Shown here one piece after another: positions 45,509-62,344 of a stretch of DNA of 64,000 bases (position 1 is its first letter; each line of letters begins with the position of its first letter). Under the pieces are notes generated by a model. That model ran no database searches, was not told where the DNA came from, and saw nothing but the letters and a program-made list of their open reading frames with translations. The stretch comes from Manis javanica. Lineage: Eukaryota; Chordata; Mammalia; Pholidota; Manidae. A program made the translations under genes and the position numbers. The stretch is taken from contig NC_133169.1 in assembly GCF_040802235.1 (NCBI RefSeq), forward strand, positions 40,245,034 through 40,309,033, read 5' to 3'.

Positions 45509-47353
45509 TGCTGGGAGCCATGCTACTCAAGCTGTGTAGCGAAGCTCAGGCTGGAAGAAGACCCCCATAAGGCAGGGGCCTTTGCAGCTGGCTCCCTCTA
45601 TTACCCACCTTGATTTTGTTATTTTCCATTATACTATTGGCTTTGTTTCTACTTGCATTGTTGCCAAAGACTAAGCTAACCTTTGCTAAGCAGCACAGAA
45701 AAGATGAGAACATAAACTTCCCAAAAGCTTTTCAGGACAGTGCTTCTGAAGAATAGAACACGCAGGGCCAAATGGCAATCTTAGCATAAAAGTACAGAAA
45801 CCTGCTGTTAGTTAGTCAAACATTGACCACCCCATTTCCACTGAGAATGCCCCCCTTGTTTACAATTCTAGTGAAACTAGTGATGGAACGTTTTATAGAA
45901 ATAGAGTCATGAGAAAATATTGAATAGAATAACCCTGTTGACACTTAATTAATCATCTCATGTTTTCTTCCCTCTACTACTTCTATAGTTTGTTTTTCTT
46001 CTTTCCTAATCACAGCCCTTTACTAGAATTTGTGCCTCATACGTGAAATTACCAAGTACCATAATTTTCCAGGAAGTAAAGATACCTCAAAATAAGTGCT
46101 GGGCATAGAAGCCACGGAGCATAAATCTGCAAAGAAGTAAAAAACTAACCTTTTCAAAGAATATTACTTCTCTCTCAGTTACCAGCTTTACATTTCCCTG
46201 TATGGCCCCGTAAGATGGCTGGTTAGCCAGAGACGGGTAAGATTCCTCAAGGGAGGAACAACCTAAGACAGGCACAGTCGCAGGGGTCCATCAGGTGAGA
46301 AAAAGGGGGCCAACAGAGGTGATGAGGCTTAGAACCTCACCCCCCCCCCCAGTTTTGAGAGAAATCTTCTACACCTGTGGATGTTTTGTTGCCCTTGTTC
46401 AACTTGGATTAAGACCTGGTCTGTAGGCACAAACTTGATCATCTACACCTGCCTTCTTACAGTTCCAAATCATGCTTTCTATCTATATCTTGCATTTACC
46501 GACTACATTAACATTTTATTAGATTCACATATGAAGTATAAAAATCAAATGAATAATCATACATTATATTTAACATGATTGTTTATAGTTTAAGGTTTGT
46601 AGTTAAAACAGAAACAGGTTCTATGCTATGAATGCCCTTGCATTGTTCATCATGTAAGAACTTGTTTAATTCCTGCAGTAGTGGAGTCATAGAGACTTGT
46701 GTAGCATATGTCAGAGAGATTTTAGTATCCGCACAGAAGAAAGAGAAATGTAGATAAGAAGGGGAAAGTTAGTTTGCTGCCTACTATGCCCTATAAAGGA
46801 GTATAAGGTGAAGATATGAGTTTATGATTTTAGATTGCTTATAAATTTATTAAAGCTTCTAAGAATATTTTTGTGGGAAAGAATCCTAACTGTGGCACTA
46901 GGTGACCTGTATTTCACCCTGAGCTGATAGACTCCATAGTCGCTGCTACATACTGCACGCTCCTACGGTCACATGCACTTCTTAGAATCTGCGTTGCATA
47001 GAAACGTAAAACACAATAGAGTACATGTTGATAGGAAAAGTTTTGGTCAAGGAACAGAAAAACAATCACCTGTCTAACGCTTGACCAACCATGAATAGAT
47101 TACAAAGTAAAAGAAAGAAAAAAGCTTGCCTATACTTATTAACCAACTGCCTATACTAATTAATCATCAGAATAAAAAAATAATCATATCCTTGTGCAAA
47201 ATAGTATAAATAAAGCTGTCATCGACACTTTGTCGAGAGACCACCTCCATCTGACTCCGTGTCCTGTCTCTCCACGAGCCTACTCCGTCTCATCCTTTTG
47301 GGCTTCACACCCCCCCTCCCCCACCCCGCTGGAGCTGGATTCCGGCATCCATC
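45503..47353 (+). mobile_element. Betaretrovirus-type LTR element inside NECTIN3 retrocopy
   Basis: The element 45509-47347 begins TGCTGGGAGCC and ends TTCCGGCA (inverted TG...CA termini). It is flanked by identical 6-bp duplications 'tccatc' at 45503-45508 and 47348-47353. Removing it restores continuous retrocopy homology across the Asp-Gly-Gly region. Six-bp duplications are typical of ERVK/betaretroviruses. Near its right end, TATA/AATAAA-like 'tataaataaagc' (about 47206) is followed by about 140 bp of U5-like C-rich sequence. The middle, about 45948-46675, matches 27995-28775 of the chimeric L1 tail. It may be one long solo LTR or an LTR plus a deleted interior, with possible 'ttaatt' repeats at both ends of the shared block. 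Confidence 0.8.
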
Positions 47354-48010
47354 AATTAAAGAATCTGTCGCTCTTACCAGGCTCACAGTGGGTTCAGCTA
47401 ACAGAGTTAAGGTTGTGGAGGACTGAGCATTTCCAAGCGGGAATGTAACGGCTTTGCATAAGTATTTTCCAGGATCAGAGAATCTTTTAGGAGAGTAACT
47501 GGTGCATCATTAAGTGAGCAGCTGTCAAACGAGACCCTTCCCTGATACTCTCCTTGAAAGAGAATCCATGCTGAGGAGGACGAACTGCAACAGTCTGCGA
47601 ACTTCCGCCATCTATCTTCTCCCACGAAATCTGTTATGTTTTCATTCACTTCAATTTAACATTTCAATGAAACATTCTTTCCCCACAGCGCCGTGACGTG
47701 CGGCTCCACAATAACTGGCCCGGCTGCGGCCCCACGGAGCCGGGGAGGAGCGGCGGCGGGACAGGCGGGGGCGGGGGCCGGGCCCGCGGGGAGACGCGGC
47801 GGAAGCTGCGCCTGGGCGCCGCCGGGACCCAGCGGGGCCGCGCGCTCCCCGCCCTTCCCCCGGCCTCCCGCTCGCCCGCCCGCGGCTCCCCGTTCCCGGC
47901 GCCTTGGGTCCGGGGCGGCGGCGAGAGGCCCGGCGCGTGCGTCCGGGTCTCCCGTCTCCGCCGAGGTTGAGGCGGGAGCCGCCGCCGCGCCCCTCCCCCC
48001 GGCACCCTCC
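47354..48010 (-). pseudogene. NECTIN3: NECTIN3 processed pseudogene, 5' portion
   Basis: Minus strand: GC-rich 5' UTR and signal-peptide region (about 47720-48010), then the mature start 'GPVIVEPHVTALWGKNVSLKC', then the first Ig-like domain in frame-shifted pieces ('GEYQGRVSFDSCSLNDA'), then sequence matching the domain-1/2 linker up to the insertion at 47353. There is a stop at 47656-47658 where the parent has leucine, no start codon at the expected place, and at least two frameshifts. The GC-rich leader creates long incidental frames on both strands (47656-48093, 47693-48052). Both pieces are collinear, with no intron. Confidence 0.9.
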
Positions 48011-48839
48011 CGCCTCGAACTCCTGGACAAGTGTTTGCTTTTAAGCCAATAAATTTTTACGACACAGTCGGGAAGTAGAAAAATCTCTCCCATTTACATG
48101 ATATGTATATATACACACACAAACTATGAATCCAGGTATCTTGTAGTTTTATACTTTATACTGCCACAAATATGGTATAAAACAAAACTCACTAGTTATG
48201 AGTTCTGATGATTTTGCTTTTAAGAAGATTTTACTTCTTAAATGATTTTATCTAATTGCAATGCCCCCATTATGGCCATAGTTATTCCAAGTTGTAATTC
48301 CCCTGCAGGCTGGCAGAAGTTTTCTAAAATAAAACTTGCAGGTGGAGTTGTAACCCCGTTTCTGTCCAAACATTCCTGCCTACAAAATGGGGTGTGACTC
48401 TCGGTTCTGTCTGATCACAGCATCTCCAACATGATGGATATTAAGCCATCATCTTGGGACGCAAAGTAAACTTACAAAGATGTGTTATTTTTGCTAGATA
48501 TTCACAACTTTCAGAATCACAGTTTGTATTACCTGCCAGAAGGTGGCATGCCTGTCTCTAGAATTTAAAGACCTCGTTAGGTAAAAGAGCAGATCTAATA
48601 TATAAAAGGGCTGTACCATGGTTGGGCATTATGCATGTTTTACAGCATACCCTGTTACAAGGAAATGTTAAAGGTACTTTTTTAAGTGGAAAAGAAAAGG
48701 GAATAACTAGAAAGAAGAAAACAGAGAAAAAACTCACTGGTATTGCTAAACATATAGTGAAGGAAATGGGTCAATCACATGCACAGCTAGTTTTTAGGTT
48801 AAAAGACAAAAATTAAATCGTCTAAAACTACAATAAGTG
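48011..48839. other. Unclassified intergenic sequence
   Basis: No gene recognised. A short frame at 48622-48816 is lysine-rich and lies in A-rich sequence; there is no reason to consider it coding. Confidence 0.35.
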
Positions 48840-49900
48840 GTCACACAATAGTGAAATATGAAATATGACAGAGAAACCACAATGGGGGAAGTAAAAATGT
48901 AATGCTTTTAGAACACACTTGAGTGACTATCAATTAAAATGGACTGCTATATATATAGGATGTAATACATGAAACTCGTGGTCACAGCAAACCAAGTACC
49001 TATAATAGGTACATAAAACATAAACAGTAAAGAAAACAAACATAACCTTAAGGAAAGTCAGCAAATCATAAGGGAAGAGAGCAAGAAAAGTGAAGAATTA
49101 TAAAAACAAGAAGACAATCACCAAATAACAATAAGTATATACCTATAAATAATTAGTTTTAATGTAAATTGATAAATGTTCCAATCTAGAGGTGTAGGGT
49201 TGCTGAGTGGGTAAAAAAAAGAAAGTCTCCTATACATTGCCTACTACAAATTCTCACTACAGAACTAAAGACACACACAGACTGCAAGTTAACAGATGGA
49301 AGAGGATATTCTATGCACATGGAAATGAAAAGATAACTGGAGGAATATAACTTACCACTACGGAAAACATTACTGAAGTTCTTCAAAAAATTACTAATAG
49401 AACTATTACATGATCCAGAAATTCTACTTCTGGGTATTTATCCATAGAAAATGAAAACACTAATTCAAAAGATATATACACCCCTATGGCCATTGCAGCA
49501 TTGTTTACAGTAGCCAAGATATGGAAGTAAAGATTAAGTGTCCATCAATAGATGAATTGATAAAGAAGATGTGGTACATATACACAATATTACTCAGCCA
49601 TAAAAAATGGAATATTGTCATTTATGACATGTGTAGAATGTATTAATGTAAGTTAAATAAGTCAGAAAAACAAACACCGTAAGATTTCACTTATACATGA
49701 AAAAAGTGTCTTATACATAGGAGTGTCTTATTTGTACATTATATGGAATATAGTTAACAATATATAACAAATTCATATAGTGAGGGATGGCAGGTAGAAT
49801 TATCATGGTATATATGCAAATACTGAATCAGTACATTACATATGAAACTAATATAACATTGTATGTCAATTACACTTCAATACAATAAGAATAAGAACAT
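48840..49900 (+). mobile_element. Old L1, sense, internally deleted
   Basis: ORF2 N-terminal phrases ('tacctataaataattagttttaatgtaaattg' corresponds to the LNVNGL start; 'aagacacacacagactgcaag' follows) jump near 49390 to C-terminal ORF2 and 3' UTR phrases ('tgatccagaaattctacttc', 'tgtccatcaatagatgaatt', 'gaaactaatataacattgta'). About 3 kb of ORF2 is missing. All frames are closed. Confidence 0.75.
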
Positions 49901-51445
49901 TTACTACAAAGCAGATAAAACTGTAACCATAAAAATGTTATTTATATATTCATAAAGTATATATTATTTTAAATTAGTTATGGTATTGACATATTAATTA
50001 TAAATTACTGTGTATAATTTATAAATATATAAATTATAAATTTATAAATATATAAATTATGCATAGAACAAATATAGAAAATGCTGACTTTGTTTAGGAA
50101 TGGGAGGTAATTATATATATTTATATTCTATTTGCTTATACCTCCATAGTATAAGAAATTCATGATTGCATTGAATAACCAGGTAATGTATGAAGATGTA
50201 AGATTAATAGGAAGCATATGACATAAAACCTAAATACTATAAAGTGATACAAACTTAAGAATAGTAATAGTGTCAAAGCTTCAAGACAGAAGAATGACAC
50301 TGTAAATGTGGACAAAATAGAGTTAATAAAGACATTGAAAGTATATACACTGAAACGGAGTCCGGAGGTGATTAAGGAAAAGGGGTCTACACAGATCCTC
50401 TTCTCTGAAACTACCATTCTGGGAAAAAATTTTCACTTTGTACTCTACCGATCAGCAAACATCCAAAACTTTCTCTGCCTGCTACAAAGTGAAACTGTGC
50501 CTAGTGATAATCCTAGCAACCAACTATGTACAGATAAATGTAGCTTAAATAGCTATAGACAATCATAACTATTTCAGAACAACCCATTTTAGTCCCCTTG
50601 GAGTTATTTCTTTTTACCCTTAATGACCCTAATCCCTTTCCCACCTGGGAAGCATACAGGGTTTCCTCTGTATTCTGATTGTGATTCCTAAGATCCCAAT
50701 AAACACAAGCGATTATTGTACCATTTGCCTTTTCTTGATTGACAACATAGCCTATCTTCAATATATGGAAGCTTTGTATATATGTTAAATGAAGCATTTT
50801 CCCCTCAATAAAGGCATTGTGTTCATGTTGCAGCATATACACATAAAATCACTATATCATACACCTTGAATTTACACAATGTCACGTGTACTGTATTAAA
50901 ACTGAAAAAAAATAAGAACAGTGTGTTATTTAAATCCTGCCATTTGTGCCATTTTCCTTTTTCCTAATCAGCTTTCAATTACCTGAGCTCCTGAGAAAAG
51001 CTGACACTAACTGACCGGCATTGCCAGTGGGAGAAGCGCATAGCCACGGCACCCACAGCATCCGAGGGAAAACAACTCAAGATGTGTGTTTCACTCCTCA
51101 TTCCAAAATAAACTGTATTTAAACAACACATTTAAATGTAGAAATTAACACTATAAAAGGACTAAAAAGTAATTATATTTATAAAATGTTAGGGGTAGAA
51201 ACACCTTTCTAAAGCTGTTCATTTGTTAGTACTAAAATTTGAACTCTGTCAGCCATTTCTAACTTAATTACCGGAGATGCTGGTTAAGATTAGATGTCGA
51301 TATAAATAGGAATTCCTTTTCAGTGACTTTCAGACAGAATCTCATGGGGTCCTAATTTTATAGAGCTAAAGTTGAATTTATTTGAATAGATTTATTTCTA
51401 ACCATGTTTATACTGATTATATTGTTTTCAAGGTAAAAAGTGAAC
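49901..51445. other. Unclassified AT-rich sequence
   Basis: Very AT-rich with an ATA/TAT-dense patch at 49960-50060. Frames at 50160-50417 and 50308-50568 (opposite strands) and 50513-50842 show no recognisable motif. No gene is supported. Confidence 0.35.
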
Positions 51446-51446
51446 A

Positions 51447-51915
51447 TGTGATGAGATAGCTAGAGAGAAAAAGGATTAATGGGGAACTTAGAGTGAAAGT
51501 TAACATTCTTTGCTAAGCTCTTTTGCAGAACAAGATGTTCTAGGGAAAGAAGGCCTCAGAAGGACATATCAGTTGCTATTTGCAAATATTACCTGCCAGA
51601 GCTCTCCTGACTGCCACTTGGCGGCCCCCACCCTGTTGTCAGGGACTGACAGTTTTGGCCAATCACTGCTCCCCTTCTGAACAACAATCAGAATTGCACC
51701 GAGTTTTCCTCTTATTTGTATGGTGGACCTAAGTGAGAACTGGTTTGTTCTATAAAAGAACAGCCCTGTGTTCTTGGAGGAGACATTGCTTTGGGAGTTA
51801 ACATGGCTGCTTGCTGTATCTATTGCAGGTTATAAACTTTACTTTCTTATTGCCTGGTTTGGTTAAGTCCTATGAGTTGACGCACATAAAGAGATGAACC
51901 TCTTATGCCCCAACA
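51447..51915 (+). mobile_element. Probable solo LTR
   Basis: About 470 bp starting 'tgtgatgagatagc' and ending 'atgccccaaca'. It has a TATA-like 'tctataaaagaacag' near 51750 and a 'tataaactttactttctta' stretch near 51830. The base composition is more balanced than the flanks, and the promoter-like elements come in LTR order. No open frame. Target duplication not resolved, so ends are tentative. Confidence 0.5.
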
Positions 51916-57389
<5,474 letters not shown>

Positions 57390-58150
57390 ATTGAAATTTA
57401 CTCCTCAGGACCAGCTTAGGAGAGGCAGAGTCACAGTAGTTTGCAAGTGTCACTTCTGCCTGATGACTTCCTGATTCTTCTGGGTTCCCTGGTCCCTACT
57501 CCAGCATAGGGGGTTCCTGTATACACAGCCCCCAGCTGGTGTCTAGGAGTTCAACTCAGTTCTGACATTGTCTACCTGGGAACAACATCTAACTCTGAAG
57601 TTAGGTTTCAGTCATACAAAATTTCCTCACACCCACTCTAGACACTAGCAAGACCCAGGCTATTACCTGTGCTTCTGACGTAAGGTTACAGATTGGAGGT
57701 TCCAGTGACCTCCTTAGTCTGATTAATATTCAAGAGAGGCTTACAAAACTCAGGGAAACAATTACATTTACCAGATTGTTAAAGAATTTGACAAAGGATT
57801 GGAATCAGCAGCTAGAAAAGATCCCAAAGGAGCTGTGGCTTGGTAGAGTTTTGGCTCAGCTCAAAATCATTCTGGTTCCTTAAGCATGGGGGCTTTCTGA
57901 GAAAAAAAGGACCCTAAAGCTTCCTTTTGGGGTTTTATGGAGTGTTTATTATATAATCATAATTGTCATTTTTTTTGGCCAATGCCTGATTCAACTTCCA
58001 GCCCCTCTACCACCTGTAGAGTTTGGGAAGTGGAACTAAGAGTTCCTGTTTTCTAACCATACGACTGGACCTCTTGCAGCCAGCCCCCAGCCTTAAGTAA
58101 GTCCAGGTATCACCTTCATTAACTGCAAGACACCTGTTTCACGTTAGAGG
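57390..58150 (-). mobile_element. ERVL/MaLR-class LTR region, antisense
   Basis: Read on the minus strand, the order of phrases matches ERVL-type mammalian LTRs: 'ctggaagttgaatcaggcat', 'gtttccctgagttttgtaag', 'gtcactggaacctccaatct', 'cagaagcacaggtaatagcc', 'gacaatgtcagaactgagtt' and 'gacaccagctggggg'. It is an old copy with indels. Ends are approximate. Confidence 0.6.
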
Positions 58151-60499
58151 CTCTGAAGGCTTTCCAGGATCTGTGGTTGAAAAACAAATATGTCTTGGAA
58201 ATCTATTTCAATTATATGAATAACCAAATACATATTTCTAATATATCATTAAGTCACACTGGCAAAAGAATAAAATGATGTATGGAGAAATCACCTTCCT
58301 GACTTCTAATAAATTTTGTATCTTCAATTTTAATAGCAGATTACTAGAAACATTGGTTTCTAGTAGATAGAAAACTGGTTGCAGAAGATTCCACACAATA
58401 AATGCCTGCAACATGGAATATCGTGCAGCTATCAAACATGACAAAGAGTTCCAAAAATGCTCTACTGAAATTTTAACACATATTGTACAAGTATTTAAAT
58501 TTATTTTTAAAATGTGGTTTGTTATAATAGGTTATAACTGTAACCGGGAGTCTGAACTCCGCCCCACTGACCTCTCGCCTGCAGTGGGGCAAGGGAGGTG
58601 GGAAGGAGGCTGCTGTTCAGCCAGGAGGAGCCAGAACCCCAGGTAACAGCCTGTCAGCTTCCAGCTGCAATATTGGTTCATCCAAAGCACCCCTTGCCCA
58701 CACTCCTTAACTGTTATAATTATTTTAGTCTCTGTCAATAAAATTAGGGCTATTTGTCTAATACAATAAAATTCAGCTGTTGCATAGAAGTATCTTAGCA
58801 GTATTTCCTTAGTATTTCCAACAGGCATTAGGTATCAAATCACTTCTGTTGCAGCTTAGATGTCTTATACTATTGATTTCTTCAAAACAGTGTCCAAACA
58901 AGCACACAAATTTGGTTGATCTGTGTCTTAGGTTTCTTTGTATCTTCCACAGTTTCCTACTCATTAATTTTGTGTCTTTTTATATTTGCTGATAAAATAA
59001 GCCATTTTTTTTACAAAATTTTCCACTTTCTGGATTATTTTATTACGATTCCATAGCCATTGAACTTGTTCTGTCTCTTATCCTTTCTGTAAAATAAAAG
59101 TTTGATTGAATCTTCTTTCCATTGTTTTGTGCAGAAGAATTCAGATGAGTTGTACCTTTATTGCATCTTATCAGGATCATATAATATATTGTGGCCCCTT
59201 TTTTATTCATAATAGGTTTAATTGTTATGGTCAGGTGTTTCAATCTCTATCATTTGTCATAAAATATCCCATCTTTACCTAGTAATTTTAGCAGTCACTA
59301 AAAAATGATACTTAAATGTTTTGATCCTTTTGCACGTATTTGCTTGAAGTTTCTATAAATGTAAGTACTTCACTATTTGATTACATTGAAATGTTCATTC
59401 ATGCCTCAAAGGTAACTGATTTTTTTCTTTCTGTTTGTTTCTTTGGAAGCCTTATGTATTCTTTTGTTTTTTTTGCCCTTACAATTTACTTTACTGAACC
59501 TTACGCATTACTCTGGTTTAATGTTATTAAAATATTTTCATAGTTAGGCTAATCATTTATACAAAATTAGATTAGTTTGCTTCTAATTTTAGTGATTTAA
59601 TATTTAGTTTAATTTTGTACAATTATTTGAAATACATACATGACTTACAAAACTACAAAATAAGGTACAAGAAGGTAATACAAAGAAGGTTCCAGTCCTG
59701 TCTTAGACACATGTAGCCTTCCTAACTCTATAGAATATCACCTGCATTAGCTTTGATATATCCTTCTATTGTTTAATATAAGAAATCTCAATTAAAATTT
59801 TCTTTAGCAATATATCCTGGATATTGTTTCATAATATTATTTCATATACACCCATCCCCAACACACACATACACATATTCAATAATATTCAGAATTACTT
59901 TACACATTGATCCTTTTAAATTTATTGAACTCCAATGTTAGTGTGTTACTGCCTCCCAATATTATCCAGTAATAGTATAAAGCCATTGGCGTTAGGAAAA
60001 AGATTTAAAACTAAGCTTCCAGAAAAGGGATAAACATTAAAAATGACAGTAGATCACACTTGAGAAACTCTTTCATGATTCATAATTGAGAACTGTCTTT
60101 GAAGTCTTTCATGTGAAAAAAAAAGGAAGGCACAATTCTGTGGAAACACTTGTTTTCGTGATGTTGACAAGCATGGCTGTAATAGATAAGAGAAAACAAG
60201 GTGATGAGAAACTGTGCTTGATCCTAGTGTCAATAAATTGTTTTCAAAGAAATGGGAAAAGCAATACTAAATTCTTATAAAAATGAATTTAAAACAAATC
60301 AGTCATTGTAGTTCTGTGTTATTATATAATATATGTACAATTCTATTTTCATAAGAAAATACTCAAATACTTATTTTGTGAGTGAAGGAAAGGTACATCA
60401 CAGAAAATATGTTCCCAATACTAAATTCCGTCTTTAAAAAAATATTATGTAAAAGAACTATGTAAGGCTAATCAGTAGTTGAAGAGCTATCTTTTCTGG

Positions 60500-60500
<1 letters not shown>
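58151..60500. other. Unclassified intergenic sequence
   Basis: AT-rich, with a small GC-richer patch at 58545-58660. Frames at 58413-58646 and 58532-58828 overlap on opposite strands there. A short L1-like remnant ('catggaatatcgtgcagct' near 58412) is possible. No gene supported. Confidence 0.35.
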
Positions 60501-60540
<40 letters not shown>

Positions 60541-60549
60541 TACTACTTT
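60501..60549. repeat. (TAT)n microsatellite at the 3' tail of the second chimera
   Basis: About 13 TTA/TAT units plus 'tactactac' lie exactly where the poly(T) (minus-strand poly(A)) of the insertion should be. Most likely it arose by expansion from the original A-tail. Confidence 0.85.
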
Positions 60550-62315
60550 GAGAGGGCATCTCTCATATTTATTGATCAAATAGTTAACAACAATAAAATT
60601 ATGTATAGGGGACTCAATGCACAATCATTAATCAACCCCAAGCCTAATTCTCAACAGTCTCCAATCTTCTGAAGCATAACAAACAAGTTCTTAGATGGTA
60701 AACAAGTTCTTAAATAGTGAAAACTTCTTACATGGTGAACAGTGCAGGGACAGTCATATCATAGAAACTTTCGGTTTTGACCACGCACCATGAACTATAA
60801 ACAATCAAGTCAGATATGATTATTCGTTTGATATTTATACTTGATTTATATGTGAATCCCACATTTCTCCCTTATTATTATTATTATTTTTTTAATGAAA
60901 TCTGAAGTGGTAGGTAGATGCAAGATAAAATTAGAAAACAAAATTTAGTGCTGTAAGAGGGCAAATGTAGATGATCAGGTCTGTGCTTATAAACTAAGTA
61001 TTAGTCCAAGCTATACAAGGGCAACAAAACATCCACGGATGCAGAAGATTTCTCTCAAAACAGGGTGGGTGAGGTTCTAAGCCTCCCCTCTGTTGATCCC
61101 CAATTTCTCACTTGATGGCTCCCCTGCAACTGTGCCTGTCTTAGGTCATTCCTCCCTTGAGGAATCTTACCCATCTCTGGCTAACCAGTCATCGTTGGGG
61201 GCCATACAGGGAAATGTAAAGTCGGTAAGTGAGAGAGAAGCAATATTGTTTGAAAAGGTTAGCTTTTTACTTCTTTGCACATTTACGCCCTGTGGCTTCT
61301 ATGCCCAGCATTTGCTTGAGGCATCTTTACCACTTAAAAGAATTATGATACTTGGTAATTTTCGATATGATGCACGAATTCTACTAAAGCGTTGTAATTA
61401 GGAAGGAAGAAGAAAAGCTATAGAAGTAGCAGATGGAAGAAAACATAGGAAGATTGATTATTTCTTTGACATATCTTCTTGTAGAGTAACATAAGCATGT
61501 ATAGGTTTTAAACTACTAAATTGCGTGCACACATTAACATAATAGGAATACAGCTACATAACAAAAGCAGAACTACAATTACCAGCCATATCCAGTGAAA
61601 CCAAGAAAACTAGTTAGGTACCCTAGGCATTTGTGAAAACTTATCAATGATATGATGGATATTGTCTAAATGAATTTGAATAGTTTGAGAAAAATCAGAC
61701 AAATTAAAACAACGCATTCCTGGGAACTGTTCACATCCCATATGTTCTTTTAACAGTAGAAAGTCTATAGTTACAAGATTTTGGAGCACTGCAACTTGCA
61801 TTTCTAATTCTTCATTGAGTTCTGACAGTATAGATCCGGTCAAATTTGTTGTTTTACTGTATGCACAGGCCAGCTTAGATATCTCTTTCTTCATTAGAAT
61901 GGCAAGTCCAGAAAATGGTAGGATGAATGCAGTTACAACTGCAGCAGCACCAGAATCTTTGCTGAAGTTTTTTGATGATCATCTTCTGGAATGACTCTTC
62001 CAGACAATAGTGATGTTGGAAGTTCTTCTTCATATGGTATCTTAATTCATTATCTGGGTAGCAAATTAGGCTTTGATCCTCAGTATAAACACAAACAAAC
62101 CCTTTGCCCACACTTTGATATGACCTTTATACCATTGTGAAGAAGCTATTGGAGATCACCACACAGGAACTGTTTCTTTTTTAAAAGAGAGGAATATTAT
62201 CAAAAAAATGAACTTCCATAAATGATCATTTGACACCCTTTAAAAAATCAAAATTAAGAATATGTAAAGCATGCATTAATCGTTGATTTGCAGTTAGTTT
62301 TATACTATCAGGGAG
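60550..62315 (-). mobile_element. ERV tail of the second chimeric L1
   Basis: Minus-strand counterpart of 27110-28912 along its whole length: integrase C-terminal frame (61875-62111, with 'GKGFVCVYTEDQSLICY'), envelope transmembrane frame (61610-61894, same C-X6-C-C motif), post-env block, three 19-bp-type tandem units (near 60690-60745) and the 'gagagggcatctc' end. The transmembrane frame stops at 61610-61612, just before the membrane anchor, where the other copy has tryptophan. The gap between integrase and transmembrane sequence is the same as in the first copy. Confidence 0.9.
61610..61894 (-). pseudogene. Envelope TM subunit remnant (second copy)
   Basis: 94 codons matching residues 1-95 of the open frame at 27544-27987, including the heptad helix and C-X6-C-C motif. 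A nonsense codon precedes the membrane anchor. Anchor and tail sequence continue recognisably to about 61465, where the 'AYVTLQEDMSKK' end is seen in reverse complement. Upstream is the hydrophobic fusion-peptide-like run. Confidence 0.8.
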
Positions 62316-62344
62316 TAATCCGCCATTTCTTCTCTTTTTTTTTT

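Noticed and set aside
47656-48093. GC-rich 145-codon minus frame and overlapping plus frames as a new gene
   Set aside because: The minus frame ends in NECTIN3 first-domain sequence and the rest is its GC-rich leader. It is part of a broken retrocopy.
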